In this document: positions 25,170-34,413 of the stretch, in pieces
Layout of the letters: each line of letters starts with the position of its first letter
Numbering within the stretch: the stretch's first letter is position 1
NCBI RefSeq assembly: GCF_014646335.1
Contig: NZ_BMNG01000009.1
Coordinates: forward strand, 310,001-374,000
DNA from: Streptomyces lasiicapitis
GTDB taxonomy: Bacteria > Actinomycetota > Actinomycetes > Streptomycetales > Streptomycetaceae
Direction: 5' to 3'
Length of the DNA: 64,000 bases
Notes under the pieces: model-generated
The model's input: the letters and a program-made list of their open reading frames with translations, nothing else
What the model was told of the DNA's origin: nothing
Databases searched by the model: none
Translations under genes and position numbers: made by a program

Positions 25170-26540
25170 TCACAGCCCCTTGGGGAGTCGTACGTACGTC
25201 ACGCTGGTCTCCACGTCGCTGTCCACGAGCCGGCCGTCCTTGTCGAACGCCTCCGGCCCGTCGGCCATCCCGAAGTCGTTGTCGTTGATCAACGCCAGCG
25301 TGCGGCTGTTCACCCGGGCCACGCCCTCGATCTTGCCGGGCACGCCCTCGACAGTGCCCAGGTCGACGACCAGACGCTTGCGCAGGACCGGCACCCCGGA
25401 GGCCGCCGGGTCGTCGAGCTCCTCCAGGGAGGGGCGGGTCGCCGCATCGTCCCAGCGGTCGCCGAGGATGTTCGCACCCCCGCCCAGGCGCACGAGTTGC
25501 AGCCGCGCCGCCTTGTCGGTGCGCTCCTCGACGAGCAGCCGGTCGCGGCCCACGGCGACCACGGAGGAAATCTTGAGCTCGGAGGTGTCGTCCTCGCCCG
25601 GGTCGACGACGCCGACCGGATCGAAGCGGTACGGGTACTCGGCGGTGACCGCCTGCTTCTTCGGCGAGAACCGCAGCAGCCGCGCCGTCCGCGAGCCGTC
25701 ACCCGCGTCCCCGTCCGGGAGGGACAGCGGGCTCTGCACGGCCATCACCAGGTCGCCGTCCGGGAGCAGGGCCAGCCCTTCGAAGCCACGGTTGATCTTC
25801 CGGTGCAGCAGGACGCCGGGCAGCGCCTCGATCACCGGATAGCCGGCACCGCGCAGCTTCAGGCCCTTGGGGACGTATCGCTTGATGACCTTCCCGCGCG
25901 CGGAGACGTGTACAAGAGAAGGGCCGTACTCGTCGACCAGCCAGAAGCTGCCGTCATGGGCCCGGACGATGCCTTCGGTGTCCAGACCGTTCGGGTCGTA
26001 GGTGAGCGGCTTCTTGGCGTCGTACGTGTACGGGGCCTCGTCGTGCCCCTCCTGGTTGGGCAGACCCGTGACGGGCTTCCCGGAGCGTGTGGTGATCGGG
26101 AGTGCGTCGATCACCTTCACCGAGCGGCCGGACACCCGGATCTTCACGATCGCCGGATCGAAACCGGGCACAGGGAACGTGCGGCGCTTCTTGCCGTCGA
26201 TCTTGATCTGGCCGTTGGGGCCACGGTCGGTGACTGTCCAGAACTCGCCCTTGCGGCCCGCCGGATAGATGTCGCTTCCGATACCGCCGAGGTCCACGCC
26301 GCGATCGTTGGCAACGGTGCCGGGCAGCAGGCCGTTGCTGAACGTGCCCAGTGGGATGTCGCCGAGCTTCGCGGTGGCAAGGACACGCGGCGCGCTGCCC
26401 TTACCGCGCGTCTCGCCCGACGCGTCGCTCTGGAGACCCACCGCGGTGCCGGTGACCGCTACCGCGGTCAGGAGGGCGAGCGGTACGCCGAAGGCGACAG
26501 ATCGGCGGACACGGCGCTGGCCGGCGGCGTGCGAGGGCAT
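25170..26540 (-). CDS. Secreted esterase-like phytase-domain protein
   Basis: A 456-residue exported protein. The ATG at 26540 follows AGGAGG with 6-base spacing and opens a signal peptide (RRVRRSVAFG then a hydrophobic run to about residue 35). The mature part has the beta-propeller pattern of the 'esterase-like activity of phytase' family: GGIGSDIYP, WTVTDRGPNGQ, GLDTEGIVRAHDGSFWLVDEYGP, NRGFEGLALLPDG and a C-terminal LALINDNDFG. These loops carry metal- and substrate-binding Asp/Glu residues. The substrate is unknown, and phytase activity is not established for the family as a whole. Confidence 0.85.
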   Translation of the reverse strand: MPSHAAGQRRVRRSVAFGVPLALLTAVAVTGTAVGLQSDASGETRGKGSAPRVLATAKLGDIPLGTFSNGLLPGTVANDRGVDLGGIGSDIYPAGRKGEFWTVTDRGPNGQIKIDGKKRRTFPVPGFDPAIVKIRVSGRSVKVIDALPITTRSGKPVTGLPNQEGHDEAPYTYDAKKPLTYDPNGLDTEGIVRAHDGSFWLVDEYGPSLVHVSARGKVIKRYVPKGLKLRGAGYPVIEALPGVLLHRKINRGFEGLALLPDGDLVMAVQSPLSLPDGDAGDGSRTARLLRFSPKKQAVTAEYPYRFDPVGVVDPGEDDTSELKISSVVAVGRDRLLVEERTDKAARLQLVRLGGGANILGDRWDDAATRPSLEELDDPAASGVPVLRKRLVVDLGTVEGVPGKIEGVARVNSRTLALINDNDFGMADGPEAFDKDGRLVDSDVETSVTYVRLPKGL

Positions 26541-26899
26541 CAGGGCCTCCTGGGACGCGAGTTCGATGACGGCGCCACACTTCGCCGCCGTCACGAACGC
26601 CCGACGTCTCCTGGGTGAACGGCACATGGCATGCCGACGGCGCCTCCCGCGAGGGGCAGGAGGCGCCGTCATCACCGGGGCGATCAGCGGCGGCGGGGGC
26701 GCTCCGCCCGTGTCATCCCTCATCTCCCCTTCGGCTGGACCCGCACGCCTGGACCGGCGCCTTCCACGGTCCTGGGTGTCATCACTTTGCTCAATCGCCG
26801 ACCGGGGTGAGTGCGCGCGTCGGTGTTCGCGGCGCACGTGTCACCAACGCGGTCACGCCGGTGGCCGCTGTGCGGATTTCGGCCATGCGCGACGCCCGG
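26541..26899. other. Intergenic region with terminator hairpin
   Basis: No gene is seen. A perfect 12-bp inverted repeat (26636-26647 with 26659-26670, 11-base loop) probably terminates the leftward helicase/SWIM operon that ends at 26900. The esterase promoter should lie in the remaining bases. Confidence 0.6.
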
Positions 26900-28246
26900 T
26901 CAGTCACCCGCGGTGACGGCGGCCAGCGCGGTTGCCGGATCGTTCGCGGCCGGTCCGGCCGGCACCCAACGGCCGTGGTCCTTACGGTAGGGCCACCAGC
27001 GGCCATCGCGCCCGTGGCGCAGCTGGGCGTCGGCGCCGACCACCGTCCAGCGGTTGCGGGCGGCGCGCAGCGTGGGACGCTCGCCCTCGTCCCAGGCCTC
27101 GTCCAGCGCGGCACGCGCGCGTGCCAGCGAGCCCGCCTCCAGGGTCCACTCCTCCTCCAGGACGGCCAGCGCGGCACGGCCCCCGTACCCCCAGGCCGTC
27201 ACCGCTCGCGCCAGGCCGTCCCGGTCGCGGCCCGAACCCTCCGCGAGACGTCCCGCGATCGCGGCCTCCGGCGAGGCGGCGGCCAGTCGGACGGCATCCT
27301 CGCCGGGCGTCAACCCGGGGTCGACAGGCTGCTGTTCGTGGCCGGGCGCGAGGGCCTCGGCAAGGAGCCGGTGGGCCTCGGCCGCCGCACGCGCCGCCAG
27401 GAACTCCAGCGCCGCCGCATCCACGCCGGGCGCCGGCTCCGCCTCTGTGTCGAGCGAAGGCGGCAGACCGGGTTCTGCGGGCAGTACGGGCGGTTCGGGC
27501 AGCGGGGGCAGTATCGCGCCGTCCTCGTACGCCTCAGCGGCGTCCACGCCCTCCTGGGCGGCTTCCCGTGCCTCCTCCCGCGGGGCCTCCGGCGCGGCCT
27601 GGTGCGCGACGCTGCGGACCTGCAACTCGTCGAGGAGCTCACGCTCGCCGCGTCCGCGCATCAGGAGCAGCACGAACGGATCCTGGTCCAGCAGGCGCGC
27701 CACCTGGTAGCACAGGGCGGCCGTGTGCCCGCAGTGGTCCCACGCCTCACAGTCGCACTCCGGCTCCAGATCGCCGATGCCGGGCAGCAGTTCGACGCCG
27801 GCGGTCGCCGCGTCCTCCACCAGGTGCGGCGGCATCTCCCGGTCGAGCAGCGCGGCGATGTGCCCGGCCCGCTCGACGGCCATGCCGAGGAGGCGGTCCC
27901 ATTCGTCGTCGCTGAGCTCCTGCAGCAGCACGTCGGAGCGGTGCGCCGTGCCGTTCTTGTCCTGCACGACCGCGGTGATGCGCCCGGGGCGTACGGAGAC
28001 CGCGCCCACGGCACCCGCCCGCGCGAGTCGGCGGCCCGTCTTGAGCTGTGCGAGGTCCAGCGCGGTGTCCTCCAGGGCCTTCATCCATGCCTGGCCCCAC
28101 CAGGTCTGCGCGAACCCGCGCCCGTGCGCGGGAGGCAGCGCCTCGAAGGTCCGCTCGTTGTCGTACGAGGTCACGTCGTCGCTCCCGTTGTCGCCGCCCC
28201 TGCCGTGTGCTGCGTCGTGCGTCTCGTCGTACCCGTCGCTCCTCAC
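26900..28246 (-). CDS. SWIM zinc-finger protein
   Basis: A 448-residue protein with a SWIM-type zinc-binding motif (CDCEAWDHCGH, about residues 163-173; pattern CxCxnCxH), preceded by FAQTWWGQAWMKALE, which is typical of the family. The C-terminal half is Ala/Glu-rich and less ordered. The start is a GTG at 28246 that overlaps the stop of the SNF2 helicase gene by 4 bases (GTGA), so the two are coupled. SWIM proteins partnered with SNF2 helicases are widespread in actinobacteria; a joint DNA-related role is inferred. A longer open frame upstream is an accident of GC bias. Confidence 0.88.
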   Translation of the reverse strand: MRSDGYDETHDAAHGRGGDNGSDDVTSYDNERTFEALPPAHGRGFAQTWWGQAWMKALEDTALDLAQLKTGRRLARAGAVGAVSVRPGRITAVVQDKNGTAHRSDVLLQELSDDEWDRLLGMAVERAGHIAALLDREMPPHLVEDAATAGVELLPGIGDLEPECDCEAWDHCGHTAALCYQVARLLDQDPFVLLLMRGRGERELLDELQVRSVAHQAAPEAPREEAREAAQEGVDAAEAYEDGAILPPLPEPPVLPAEPGLPPSLDTEAEPAPGVDAAALEFLAARAAAEAHRLLAEALAPGHEQQPVDPGLTPGEDAVRLAAASPEAAIAGRLAEGSGRDRDGLARAVTAWGYGGRAALAVLEEEWTLEAGSLARARAALDEAWDEGERPTLRAARNRWTVVGADAQLRHGRDGRWWPYRKDHGRWVPAGPAANDPATALAAVTAGD

Positions 28247-31125
28247 GCCGTCCCCCCGCGCAGCTCGACCAGGTCGGCCAGTTCGGCGTCGGTCAGCTCG
28301 GTGAGCGCCGCCTCGCCGGAACCGAGGACGGCGTCGGCGAGCGCGCGCTTGCGCAGCAGCATCTCGGCGATGCGGTCCTCGATGGTGCCCTCCGCGATCA
28401 GCCGGTGCACCTGCACGGGCTGCGTCTGCCCGATGCGGTACGCGCGGTCCGTGGCCTGGGCCTCGACGGCGGGGTTCCACCACCGGTCGTAGTGCACGAC
28501 ATGCTCCGCCCGCGTGAGGTTCAGGCCCGTGCCCGCCGCCTTCAACGACAGCAAGAAGACGGGCACTTCGCCGTCCTGGAAGCGCTGGACCATCGCCTCG
28601 CGCGCGGGCACCGGGGTCCCGCCGTGGAGGAACTGCGAGGCGATGCCGCGGGACGACAGGTGCTGTTCGATGAGACGCGCCATCTGCACGTACTGCGTGA
28701 ACACGAGCACGCTCGCCTCCTCGGCGAGGATGGTGTCCAGCAGTTCGTCCAGGAGCTCCAGCTTCCCGGAGCGGCCCGTGATGCGCGGCTTGTCCTCCTT
28801 GAGGTACTGCGCGGGGTGGTTGCAGATCTGCTTCAGGCCGGTCAGCAGCTTCACGATCAGGCCGCGGCGGGCGAAGCCGTCGGCTCCGGAGATCTCGGCC
28901 AGCGTCTCGCGGACCACCGCTTCGTAGAGGCCCGCCTGTTCGGTGCTGAGGGAGACGGCGCGGTCGGTCTCCGTCTTGGGCGGCAGCTCGGGGGCGATGC
29001 CCGGGTCCGACTTGCGGCGGCGCAGCAGGAAGGGCCGCACCAGTTGGGAGAGCCGCTCGGCCGCGGCCGGGTCGGCGCCGCCTTCCACGGCCTGGGCATA
29101 GCGGGTGCGGAAGGTGCCGAGCTTGCCGAGCAGTCCCGGAGTGGTCCAGTCGAGGATCGCCCACAGCTCGGAGAGGTTGTTCTCCACGGGGGTGCCGGTG
29201 AGCGCCACGCGCGCGCGTGCGCTGATGGTGCGCAGTTGCTTGGCCGTGGCGGAGTACGGGTTCTTGACGTGCTGCGCCTCGTCGGCGACGACCATGCCCC
29301 AGCCGACCGCCGCGAGCCGTTCCGCGTCGAGCCGCATCGTCCCGTACGTGGTCAGCACGAACTCGCCGTCCACCAGGTCGTCCAGGCCGCGCTGTGCCCC
29401 GTGGAAGCGGCGTACGGCCGTGCCGGGCGCGAACTTCTCGATCTCCCGCTGCCAGTTGCCCATCAGCGAGGTCGGACACACGACGAGCGTGGGGCCCGCG
29501 GTCGTCTCGTCGCTCTGCCGGTGCAGATGCAGCGAGATGAGCGTGATGGTCTTGCCGAGTCCCATGTCGTCGGCGAGGCATCCGCCGAGCCCCAAGGACG
29601 TCATCCGGGCCAGCCAGTTGAGACCCCGCAACTGGTAGTCGCGCAGGTCGGCGGCGAGCGCCGCGGGCTGTCCCACCGGGTCCATGCCCTCGGGGTCCGC
29701 CAGGCGCTCCCGCAGGGTCGCGAGCCAGCCCGTGGGCTCGACCTCGAAGCGGCGGCCCTGCACCTCCGTGGTGCCGGTCAGGGCGGCGCTCAACGCGTCG
29801 ATGGGCGTGACCTTGTGGTCCTGTTGCGCGCGGGCGCGCCGGGCCTCGTCGGGGTCGATGAGCACCCACTGGTCGCGCAGCCGCACCACCGGGCGGTTGG
29901 CCTCCGCGAGGCGGTCGAGCTCCTCGCGGGTCAGCTCCTGATCGCCCAGTGCGAAGCGCCAGTTGAAAGCCAGCAGGGCGTCGGCGGAGAGGTGCGACGG
30001 CGCGTCCGAGCCGAGTTTCCCGGGCCCCTTCTCGCCGCCGTCGGAGTCCTCGGCGTCTTCGGGGCCGATGACCGCGCGGGCGGTGAGGCTGCGGGCCAGC
30101 TCCCTGGGCCAGTGCACGTCCACGCCGGCCACGGCGAGCATGCGCGCGCCCTCGCCCAAGAGCTCCGTGACCTCCTCGTCGGCGAGTTCGATCGCGTCCG
30201 GCACCGGCGCCGAGAGCAGCGGCCCGAGCGGTGCCCACGCGCGCGTGGCACGGCGCAGGGCCAGGAGGGCGTCCATCCGGGCGCGCGGCCCGAACGCCCC
30301 GGCGGCGGCGCCGGAACCGGCCCACACCTCCGCGGCGTCCGCGACGAGCGACGGGTCGCTGACACTGTGGATCTGCACGACGGCCCGGAACGGAAGCCGG
30401 GTATCCGCGGAGGTGTCCGACACGAGGCCCGGCACCTCGACGCGCAGCGAGATCCGTACTCCGGCGTCGTGGCCCGCGGCGACATCAGTGGCCCAGGCGC
30501 GTTGCGCGGGCACGTGCTGGGGCTCGGGCGAGGCGAACGCGGGGTGCCCGGCGGCCGCCACGGCGGCGGGGGAGCGGGGCAGCGTGTCGGCGACCGCGTC
30601 CAGGAACTGGCGCAGCAGCCGCTCCGGCTCGGGCAGGCGCACCGGCGGGCCGTCGTCGAGGGGGACGGCATGGGCGGCGGGCGGCATCGCGGCGGCGAGG
30701 TCGCGCAGCCTGCGCAGATCCTCGGTGCTCAACGGGCCCGCACGCCAGGCGTCGTGGTCGCTGTCGGTGAGTCCGGGCAACAGCAGCCCGCGGGCGGCCA
30801 GTTGCAGGGCGAGCATGGCCGCCGAACCCCAGAACGCCGCAGTCGGGTGCGCACCGGATGCCGTCCGCGCGCGCGTGAGGACGGGCAGCGCGGCACCGAC
30901 CGGCAGCAGTGACGCCGGGACGACCCCGAGGTGGATTCCGTCGGCACCGGGCGTGGCCACGGTCAGCTCACCGACGGTTGCCGATGCCGACGTGGGCGGG
31001 GTGTCGCCGTCGGCACGCCAGAACGCGACGTGCCCGGTGCGCCCGGGGTCACCGGGGACGAACACGACGGAGCAGCGGGACAGTTCTGAGATCTCGGAGG
31101 GGGTGACAGCGGAGAGCCTGTGCAC
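28243..31125 (-). CDS. SNF2-family DNA-dependent ATPase/helicase
   Basis: A 960-residue Swi2/Snf2 ATPase. Motif I DDMGLGKT lies near residue 517, motif II DEAQ near 613, LTGTPVENN shortly after, and the C-terminal helicase lobe has VFTQYVQM, SLKAAGTGLNL and DRAYRIGQT. The N-terminal 450 residues form the extra domain common to bacterial HepA/RapA-like SNF2 proteins. It should translocate on DNA and remodel protein-DNA complexes. It is cotranscribed with the SWIM protein by a 4-base overlap. Confidence 0.95.
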   Translation of the reverse strand: MHRLSAVTPSEISELSRCSVVFVPGDPGRTGHVAFWRADGDTPPTSASATVGELTVATPGADGIHLGVVPASLLPVGAALPVLTRARTASGAHPTAAFWGSAAMLALQLAARGLLLPGLTDSDHDAWRAGPLSTEDLRRLRDLAAAMPPAAHAVPLDDGPPVRLPEPERLLRQFLDAVADTLPRSPAAVAAAGHPAFASPEPQHVPAQRAWATDVAAGHDAGVRISLRVEVPGLVSDTSADTRLPFRAVVQIHSVSDPSLVADAAEVWAGSGAAAGAFGPRARMDALLALRRATRAWAPLGPLLSAPVPDAIELADEEVTELLGEGARMLAVAGVDVHWPRELARSLTARAVIGPEDAEDSDGGEKGPGKLGSDAPSHLSADALLAFNWRFALGDQELTREELDRLAEANRPVVRLRDQWVLIDPDEARRARAQQDHKVTPIDALSAALTGTTEVQGRRFEVEPTGWLATLRERLADPEGMDPVGQPAALAADLRDYQLRGLNWLARMTSLGLGGCLADDMGLGKTITLISLHLHRQSDETTAGPTLVVCPTSLMGNWQREIEKFAPGTAVRRFHGAQRGLDDLVDGEFVLTTYGTMRLDAERLAAVGWGMVVADEAQHVKNPYSATAKQLRTISARARVALTGTPVENNLSELWAILDWTTPGLLGKLGTFRTRYAQAVEGGADPAAAERLSQLVRPFLLRRRKSDPGIAPELPPKTETDRAVSLSTEQAGLYEAVVRETLAEISGADGFARRGLIVKLLTGLKQICNHPAQYLKEDKPRITGRSGKLELLDELLDTILAEEASVLVFTQYVQMARLIEQHLSSRGIASQFLHGGTPVPAREAMVQRFQDGEVPVFLLSLKAAGTGLNLTRAEHVVHYDRWWNPAVEAQATDRAYRIGQTQPVQVHRLIAEGTIEDRIAEMLLRKRALADAVLGSGEAALTELTDAELADLVELRGGTA

Positions 31126-31447
31126 AGCGATGGCGCATTCCTCAAGTTTGACTAATGAGACCGGAGCGCCCGAGAGTACATCGTGATCGCCGTCTTGGTG
31201 TGTCGCTTATGGCGTGATCTGACTCACTCCTTCGGAGGGTGCCCGGCGGCCCTCCCCGCCAGGGCGCCGCATCCCTCCGCGCGAGAGGCCCAGCATCCCT
31301 CCGTGCGGGCGGGGTGTACCCAGCACCCCTCCGCGCGGGCGCTGCCCCCCGGTCGAACACGGGTGGTGGCGCCATGGTCGCCGAAGGTCACAGATCCGTA
31401 CGTTTCCTGAGGTCAGCGCATTCTCACGGAGACCGGAGACCCTCGCC
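31126..31447. repeat. Intergenic region with three imperfect tandem repeats
   Basis: No gene is seen between the divergent SNF2 and desaturase genes. Three imperfect copies of a 20-base unit of the type GCATCCCTCCGCGCG lie at 31269-31288, 31293-31312 and 31323-31342. Function unknown; a regulatory role for the divergent promoters is possible. Confidence 0.5.
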
Positions 31448-32503
31448 ATGCCCCAGGCTGCCGCAGCCGTCGCGGAACGCCCCACCGACGTCACCGCACG
31501 GCACACCTCCGGGAGCGACTTCGCGCCGCTCCTGCGCACCATGAAAGCGCGGGGGCTCCTCGATCGGCGCACGGGCTGGTACGTGCGCAGCATGGTCGTC
31601 AACGCGGTGGCCCTGGGGGGCGTGTGCGCCGGACTGTTCGCTGTCGGGCACACCTGGTGGGTGCTGCTCCTGGCGCCGGTGCTCTCCGTGCTGTGTGCCC
31701 GCACCGCCTTCTTCGGGCACGATGCCGGGCACTCCCAGATAACCGGCAACCGCGCGGTGGCGCGCCTCATCGGCCTCTTCCACGGCAACCTGCTCCTGGG
31801 AATGAGCGTCGGCTGGTGGAACGACAAGCACAACCGGCACCACGCCAACCCCAACCACATCGACAAGGACCCCGATGTCGCCGCCGACATCCTGGTGTTC
31901 ACCGCGAAGCAGGCCCGGTTCCGCGTCGGCTTCCGCAGCTGGCTCACCCGCAACCAGGCATGGCTGTTCTTCCCCCTGACGCTGCTGCAAGGCATCGCCA
32001 TGAAGGTCTACGGATTCCGCGACCTGCGCCGGCAGACCCCGCGCGAGCGGGCGGTCGAAGGCCCCCTCCTGGTGGTGCACCTCGTGGGCTACGTGACGCT
32101 GCTGCTGACCGCGATGCCCCTGGGCCACGCGATCGCCTTCGCCGCCCTCCATCAGGCACTCTTCGGCCTGCACCTGGGCATGGCCTTCGCCCCCAACCAC
32201 AAGGGCATGGAGATGCCCGACCCCGACGGAGAGCGATGGGGCCACCTGAAGCGGCAGGTCCTCACCTCCCGGAACATCCGCGGCGGCGCCCTCACCGACT
32301 GGCTCCTGGGCGGGCTGAACTACCAGATCGAGCACCACCTGTTCCCGAGCATGCCCCGGCCGCATCTGCGGGCGGCCCAGCCGCTGGTCCGCGCGCACTG
32401 TCATGCTGTGGGTATGTCTTACGCGGAGGCCGGGCTCGTCGACTCCTACCGGCAGGTGCTGCGCCACATGCACGAGGTGGGCGAACCACTCAGGGTCGAG
32501 TAG
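31448..32503 (+). CDS. Membrane fatty acid desaturase
   Basis: A 351-residue integral-membrane acyl desaturase with the three iron-binding His boxes HDAGH, HNRHH and QIEHH. The last box has Gln in place of His, as in front-end (delta-6-like) desaturases, but no cytochrome b5 domain is fused. Hydrophobic spans around 60-95 and 180-230 fit the four-helix membrane fold. It needs an external electron donor, not seen nearby. It is monocistronic, with the next small gene about 100 bases downstream. Confidence 0.93.
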   Translation: MPQAAAAVAERPTDVTARHTSGSDFAPLLRTMKARGLLDRRTGWYVRSMVVNAVALGGVCAGLFAVGHTWWVLLLAPVLSVLCARTAFFGHDAGHSQITGNRAVARLIGLFHGNLLLGMSVGWWNDKHNRHHANPNHIDKDPDVAADILVFTAKQARFRVGFRSWLTRNQAWLFFPLTLLQGIAMKVYGFRDLRRQTPRERAVEGPLLVVHLVGYVTLLLTAMPLGHAIAFAALHQALFGLHLGMAFAPNHKGMEMPDPDGERWGHLKRQVLTSRNIRGGALTDWLLGGLNYQIEHHLFPSMPRPHLRAAQPLVRAHCHAVGMSYAEAGLVDSYRQVLRHMHEVGEPLRVE

Positions 32504-32609
32504 GGGTCGTACGTCAGGGTTCGGTCAGGGTCGCGTCCCGGAACTGGGCGCGGTCCGATCCCGTTTCTCAAGACAGAGAGCGGCAACAGCCGCGAAGGAG
32601 GCGACGGAC

Positions 32610-32792
32610 ATGTCGAAGAAGGCGAAGATCGCTGCGGGAGGCGTGGCGGCAGGGCTCATCCTGCTGATCTGGCTGCCCTGGTGGATCGCATTCCTGATCG
32701 TGGTCGGCGTCCCGGCGGCGGCCTATCTGACGCTCGACTCCGGCCAGCGCCGCAGGCTGCGCCGCGTCACCCGCAAGGAGCTCGGCCGCTGA
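32610..32792 (+). CDS. Small two-helix membrane protein
   Basis: A 60-residue protein with AAGGAG 9 bases before the ATG. A short basic N-terminus is followed by one long hydrophobic stretch broken near WLPWW (about residues 8-42) and a strongly basic tail (RRRLRRVTRKELGR). It is conserved in style with small Streptomyces membrane proteins. No function can be assigned. Confidence 0.7.
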   Translation: MSKKAKIAAGGVAAGLILLIWLPWWIAFLIVVGVPAAAYLTLDSGQRRRLRRVTRKELGR

Positions 32793-32854
32793 GCCGCCAC
32801 GGCTCAGCCACCCGACCGGCGACGTACGACTCGTCCGCGTCCTGAGGTACCACC

Positions 32855-32894
32855 GCCTGCCCGCCTGCCCGCCTGCCCGCCTGCCCGCCTGCCC
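32855..32894. repeat. 8-bp tandem repeat, five copies
   Basis: GCCTGCCC is repeated five times without interruption. It lies between the small membrane protein and a convergent gene. Likely a slippage-prone microsatellite. Confidence 0.85.
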
Positions 32895-32913
32895 GCGGGG
32901 AAGCCCATCAGCC

Positions 32914-33816
32914 TCAGGAGGGTCGCACAGCCATCCTGTCGAGCGCTTCGAGCAGCCCCGGCAACTCGCGCCCGCGTCCCACCGGCAGTACCTCTCCGGG
33001 CTCCTCGTCGAGCAGGACGAACGCGATGTCGTCGGTCCTGGCGACCATGGACCAGCCAGGGCCGTCGGCGCGCAGAGTGCGTGCCTCGCCGGACGCGAAC
33101 GACGACCGTACCCGCCCGAGCGGCGGAGGCGTGTCCACGTACCTGCGCACCTCCGCGAGGACGCGTCGTACGCCGGTCAGCGGCTCGGACGTCGGGGCCT
33201 CGCCCCTGCCTTCGTCTTCGCTGACGGGCGGTGCTTGTTCGTCGCCGTCGAGAGGGCTCGCGTCGTCAACGGCACCCTCCGCGGTGAAGTCCGCGTCGTC
33301 GATCTGCTCGCGCCACGCCGCCCACTGGAGGGCGATCTCGTCGGCGCCGAGACGGCGCTGTGCGGGCCCCCAGGCGTCCGACTGGGGCGGGGCGAGCGGG
33401 AGCAGGTCCGGCTGCTCGGGGTCCGGTTCCGGGTCGTGCGGCGCGGGCACTCCAGGGGCGGCCACCGCCACCGCGAGCGGCCAGCCGGGCAGCGCGGCGA
33501 CCACGGTGCGTTCACCGGGCGACAGGTCGTACTCCATGCCGCAGTCCCACGAGGCGATCGCCACGGCGACCAGCGACACATCGTCGGTGACGACGGTCCA
33601 GCGCGCACCGGCGCTGTCCTGGCCGAGCACCAGGCCGTAGCCGGCCGCCATCGGGGGCAGCCTCAGGGCCGCACACGCTTCCGGATAGTCGTCGCCGAGC
33701 ACACTGGGGAACTTCGCGGGCGTCAGCAAGACCGCCGTGAGTACGTACAGCGCGTCGTCATCGGTGGCGACAGCGTCGTCCGTCCCGGCCATGCCGGCCT
33801 CCCCATCACTGGCCAC
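32914..33816 (-). CDS. Conserved hypothetical protein
   Basis: A 300-residue acidic protein. The N-terminal 120 residues (LYVLTAVLLTPAKFPSVLGDDYP, then SWDCGMEYDLSPGERTVVAALPGWPLAVA) and the C-terminal 60 (VRRVLAEVRRYVDT, then RTDDIAFVLLDEEPGE) look folded. The centre is Pro/Asp/Glu-rich and probably disordered. There is no signal peptide or membrane segment. Codon use is fully Streptomyces-like, so it is a real gene, but I do not recognise the family. Confidence 0.7.
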   Translation of the reverse strand: MASDGEAGMAGTDDAVATDDDALYVLTAVLLTPAKFPSVLGDDYPEACAALRLPPMAAGYGLVLGQDSAGARWTVVTDDVSLVAVAIASWDCGMEYDLSPGERTVVAALPGWPLAVAVAAPGVPAPHDPEPDPEQPDLLPLAPPQSDAWGPAQRRLGADEIALQWAAWREQIDDADFTAEGAVDDASPLDGDEQAPPVSEDEGRGEAPTSEPLTGVRRVLAEVRRYVDTPPPLGRVRSSFASGEARTLRADGPGWSMVARTDDIAFVLLDEEPGEVLPVGRGRELPGLLEALDRMAVRPS

Positions 33817-34014
33817 TTCTTCCTCCGTCGGCGCACCCTAACCACTGGCCCGTGACGTCGTCGAGGGTGGATGACCAGGAAAATCCGCTCGTACGCCACC
33901 CGAACCGCTGCCTACGCTGCCTGTCATGCCCAGAGCCAGTTCGCGCTTCGTCTGTCTGCCGTGCCGCGCGTCGTTCAAGAAAACGCCCGGCCTACGCGCG
34001 CGTGCGTCACGACG

Positions 34015-34359
34015 TCAGGCGGCAGGCAGGCCGAGGAGCGTACGTGCCACGTCGCGCGGCGATTCGTCGTGTTCCCGGGCGAGCGCGATGACGGCACGGC
34101 AGGCGAGTTCGTTCACGCCGAAGGACAGCGCCTCCGGAGACACCCATGCCGCGGCCTCGTCGACCCGATCCTGATCGTCCTCGGCGCACGCCACCACGTA
34201 CACGGCGGCGGCCTCGAAGAGATTGTGCGGGCGCGGCTTCTCCGTCGGCACCGCTTTGTCCGTACGTGTCGTCGGTCCGCTCCGGCCCAACAGCCTGCGG
34301 ATTCGGTCGAACATGTGGGCCGCCTTCCCCCGATTGGATCCCGCTGCTACACGGCTCAT
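34015..34359 (-). CDS. Small conserved hypothetical protein
   Basis: A 114-residue protein. The ATG at 34359 is used because GAGGACC lies about 8 bases upstream; another Met at 34314 is possible. The C-terminal 65 residues look helical (LFEAAAVYVVACAEDDQDRVDEAAAWVSPEAL, then RAVIALAREHDESPRDVARTLLG). No motif is recognised. It is divergent from the oxygenase gene starting at 34414, with only about 55 bases between starts. Confidence 0.62.
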   Translation of the reverse strand: MSRVAAGSNRGKAAHMFDRIRRLLGRSGPTTRTDKAVPTEKPRPHNLFEAAAVYVVACAEDDQDRVDEAAAWVSPEALSFGVNELACRAVIALAREHDESPRDVARTLLGLPAA

Positions 34360-34413
34360 CTTCAGGTCCTCAACGTAGAGTTGGACTCGCGGCGACAAAA
34401 GGGGGACCGCGTC

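Noticed and set aside
26900..30325. A single 1,141-codon frame covering the SWIM gene and most of the SNF2 gene
   Set aside because: Its first two thirds are an Arg/Pro-rich shadow of the SNF2 helicase. The SWIM protein has a clear GTG start at 28246 coupled to the helicase stop.
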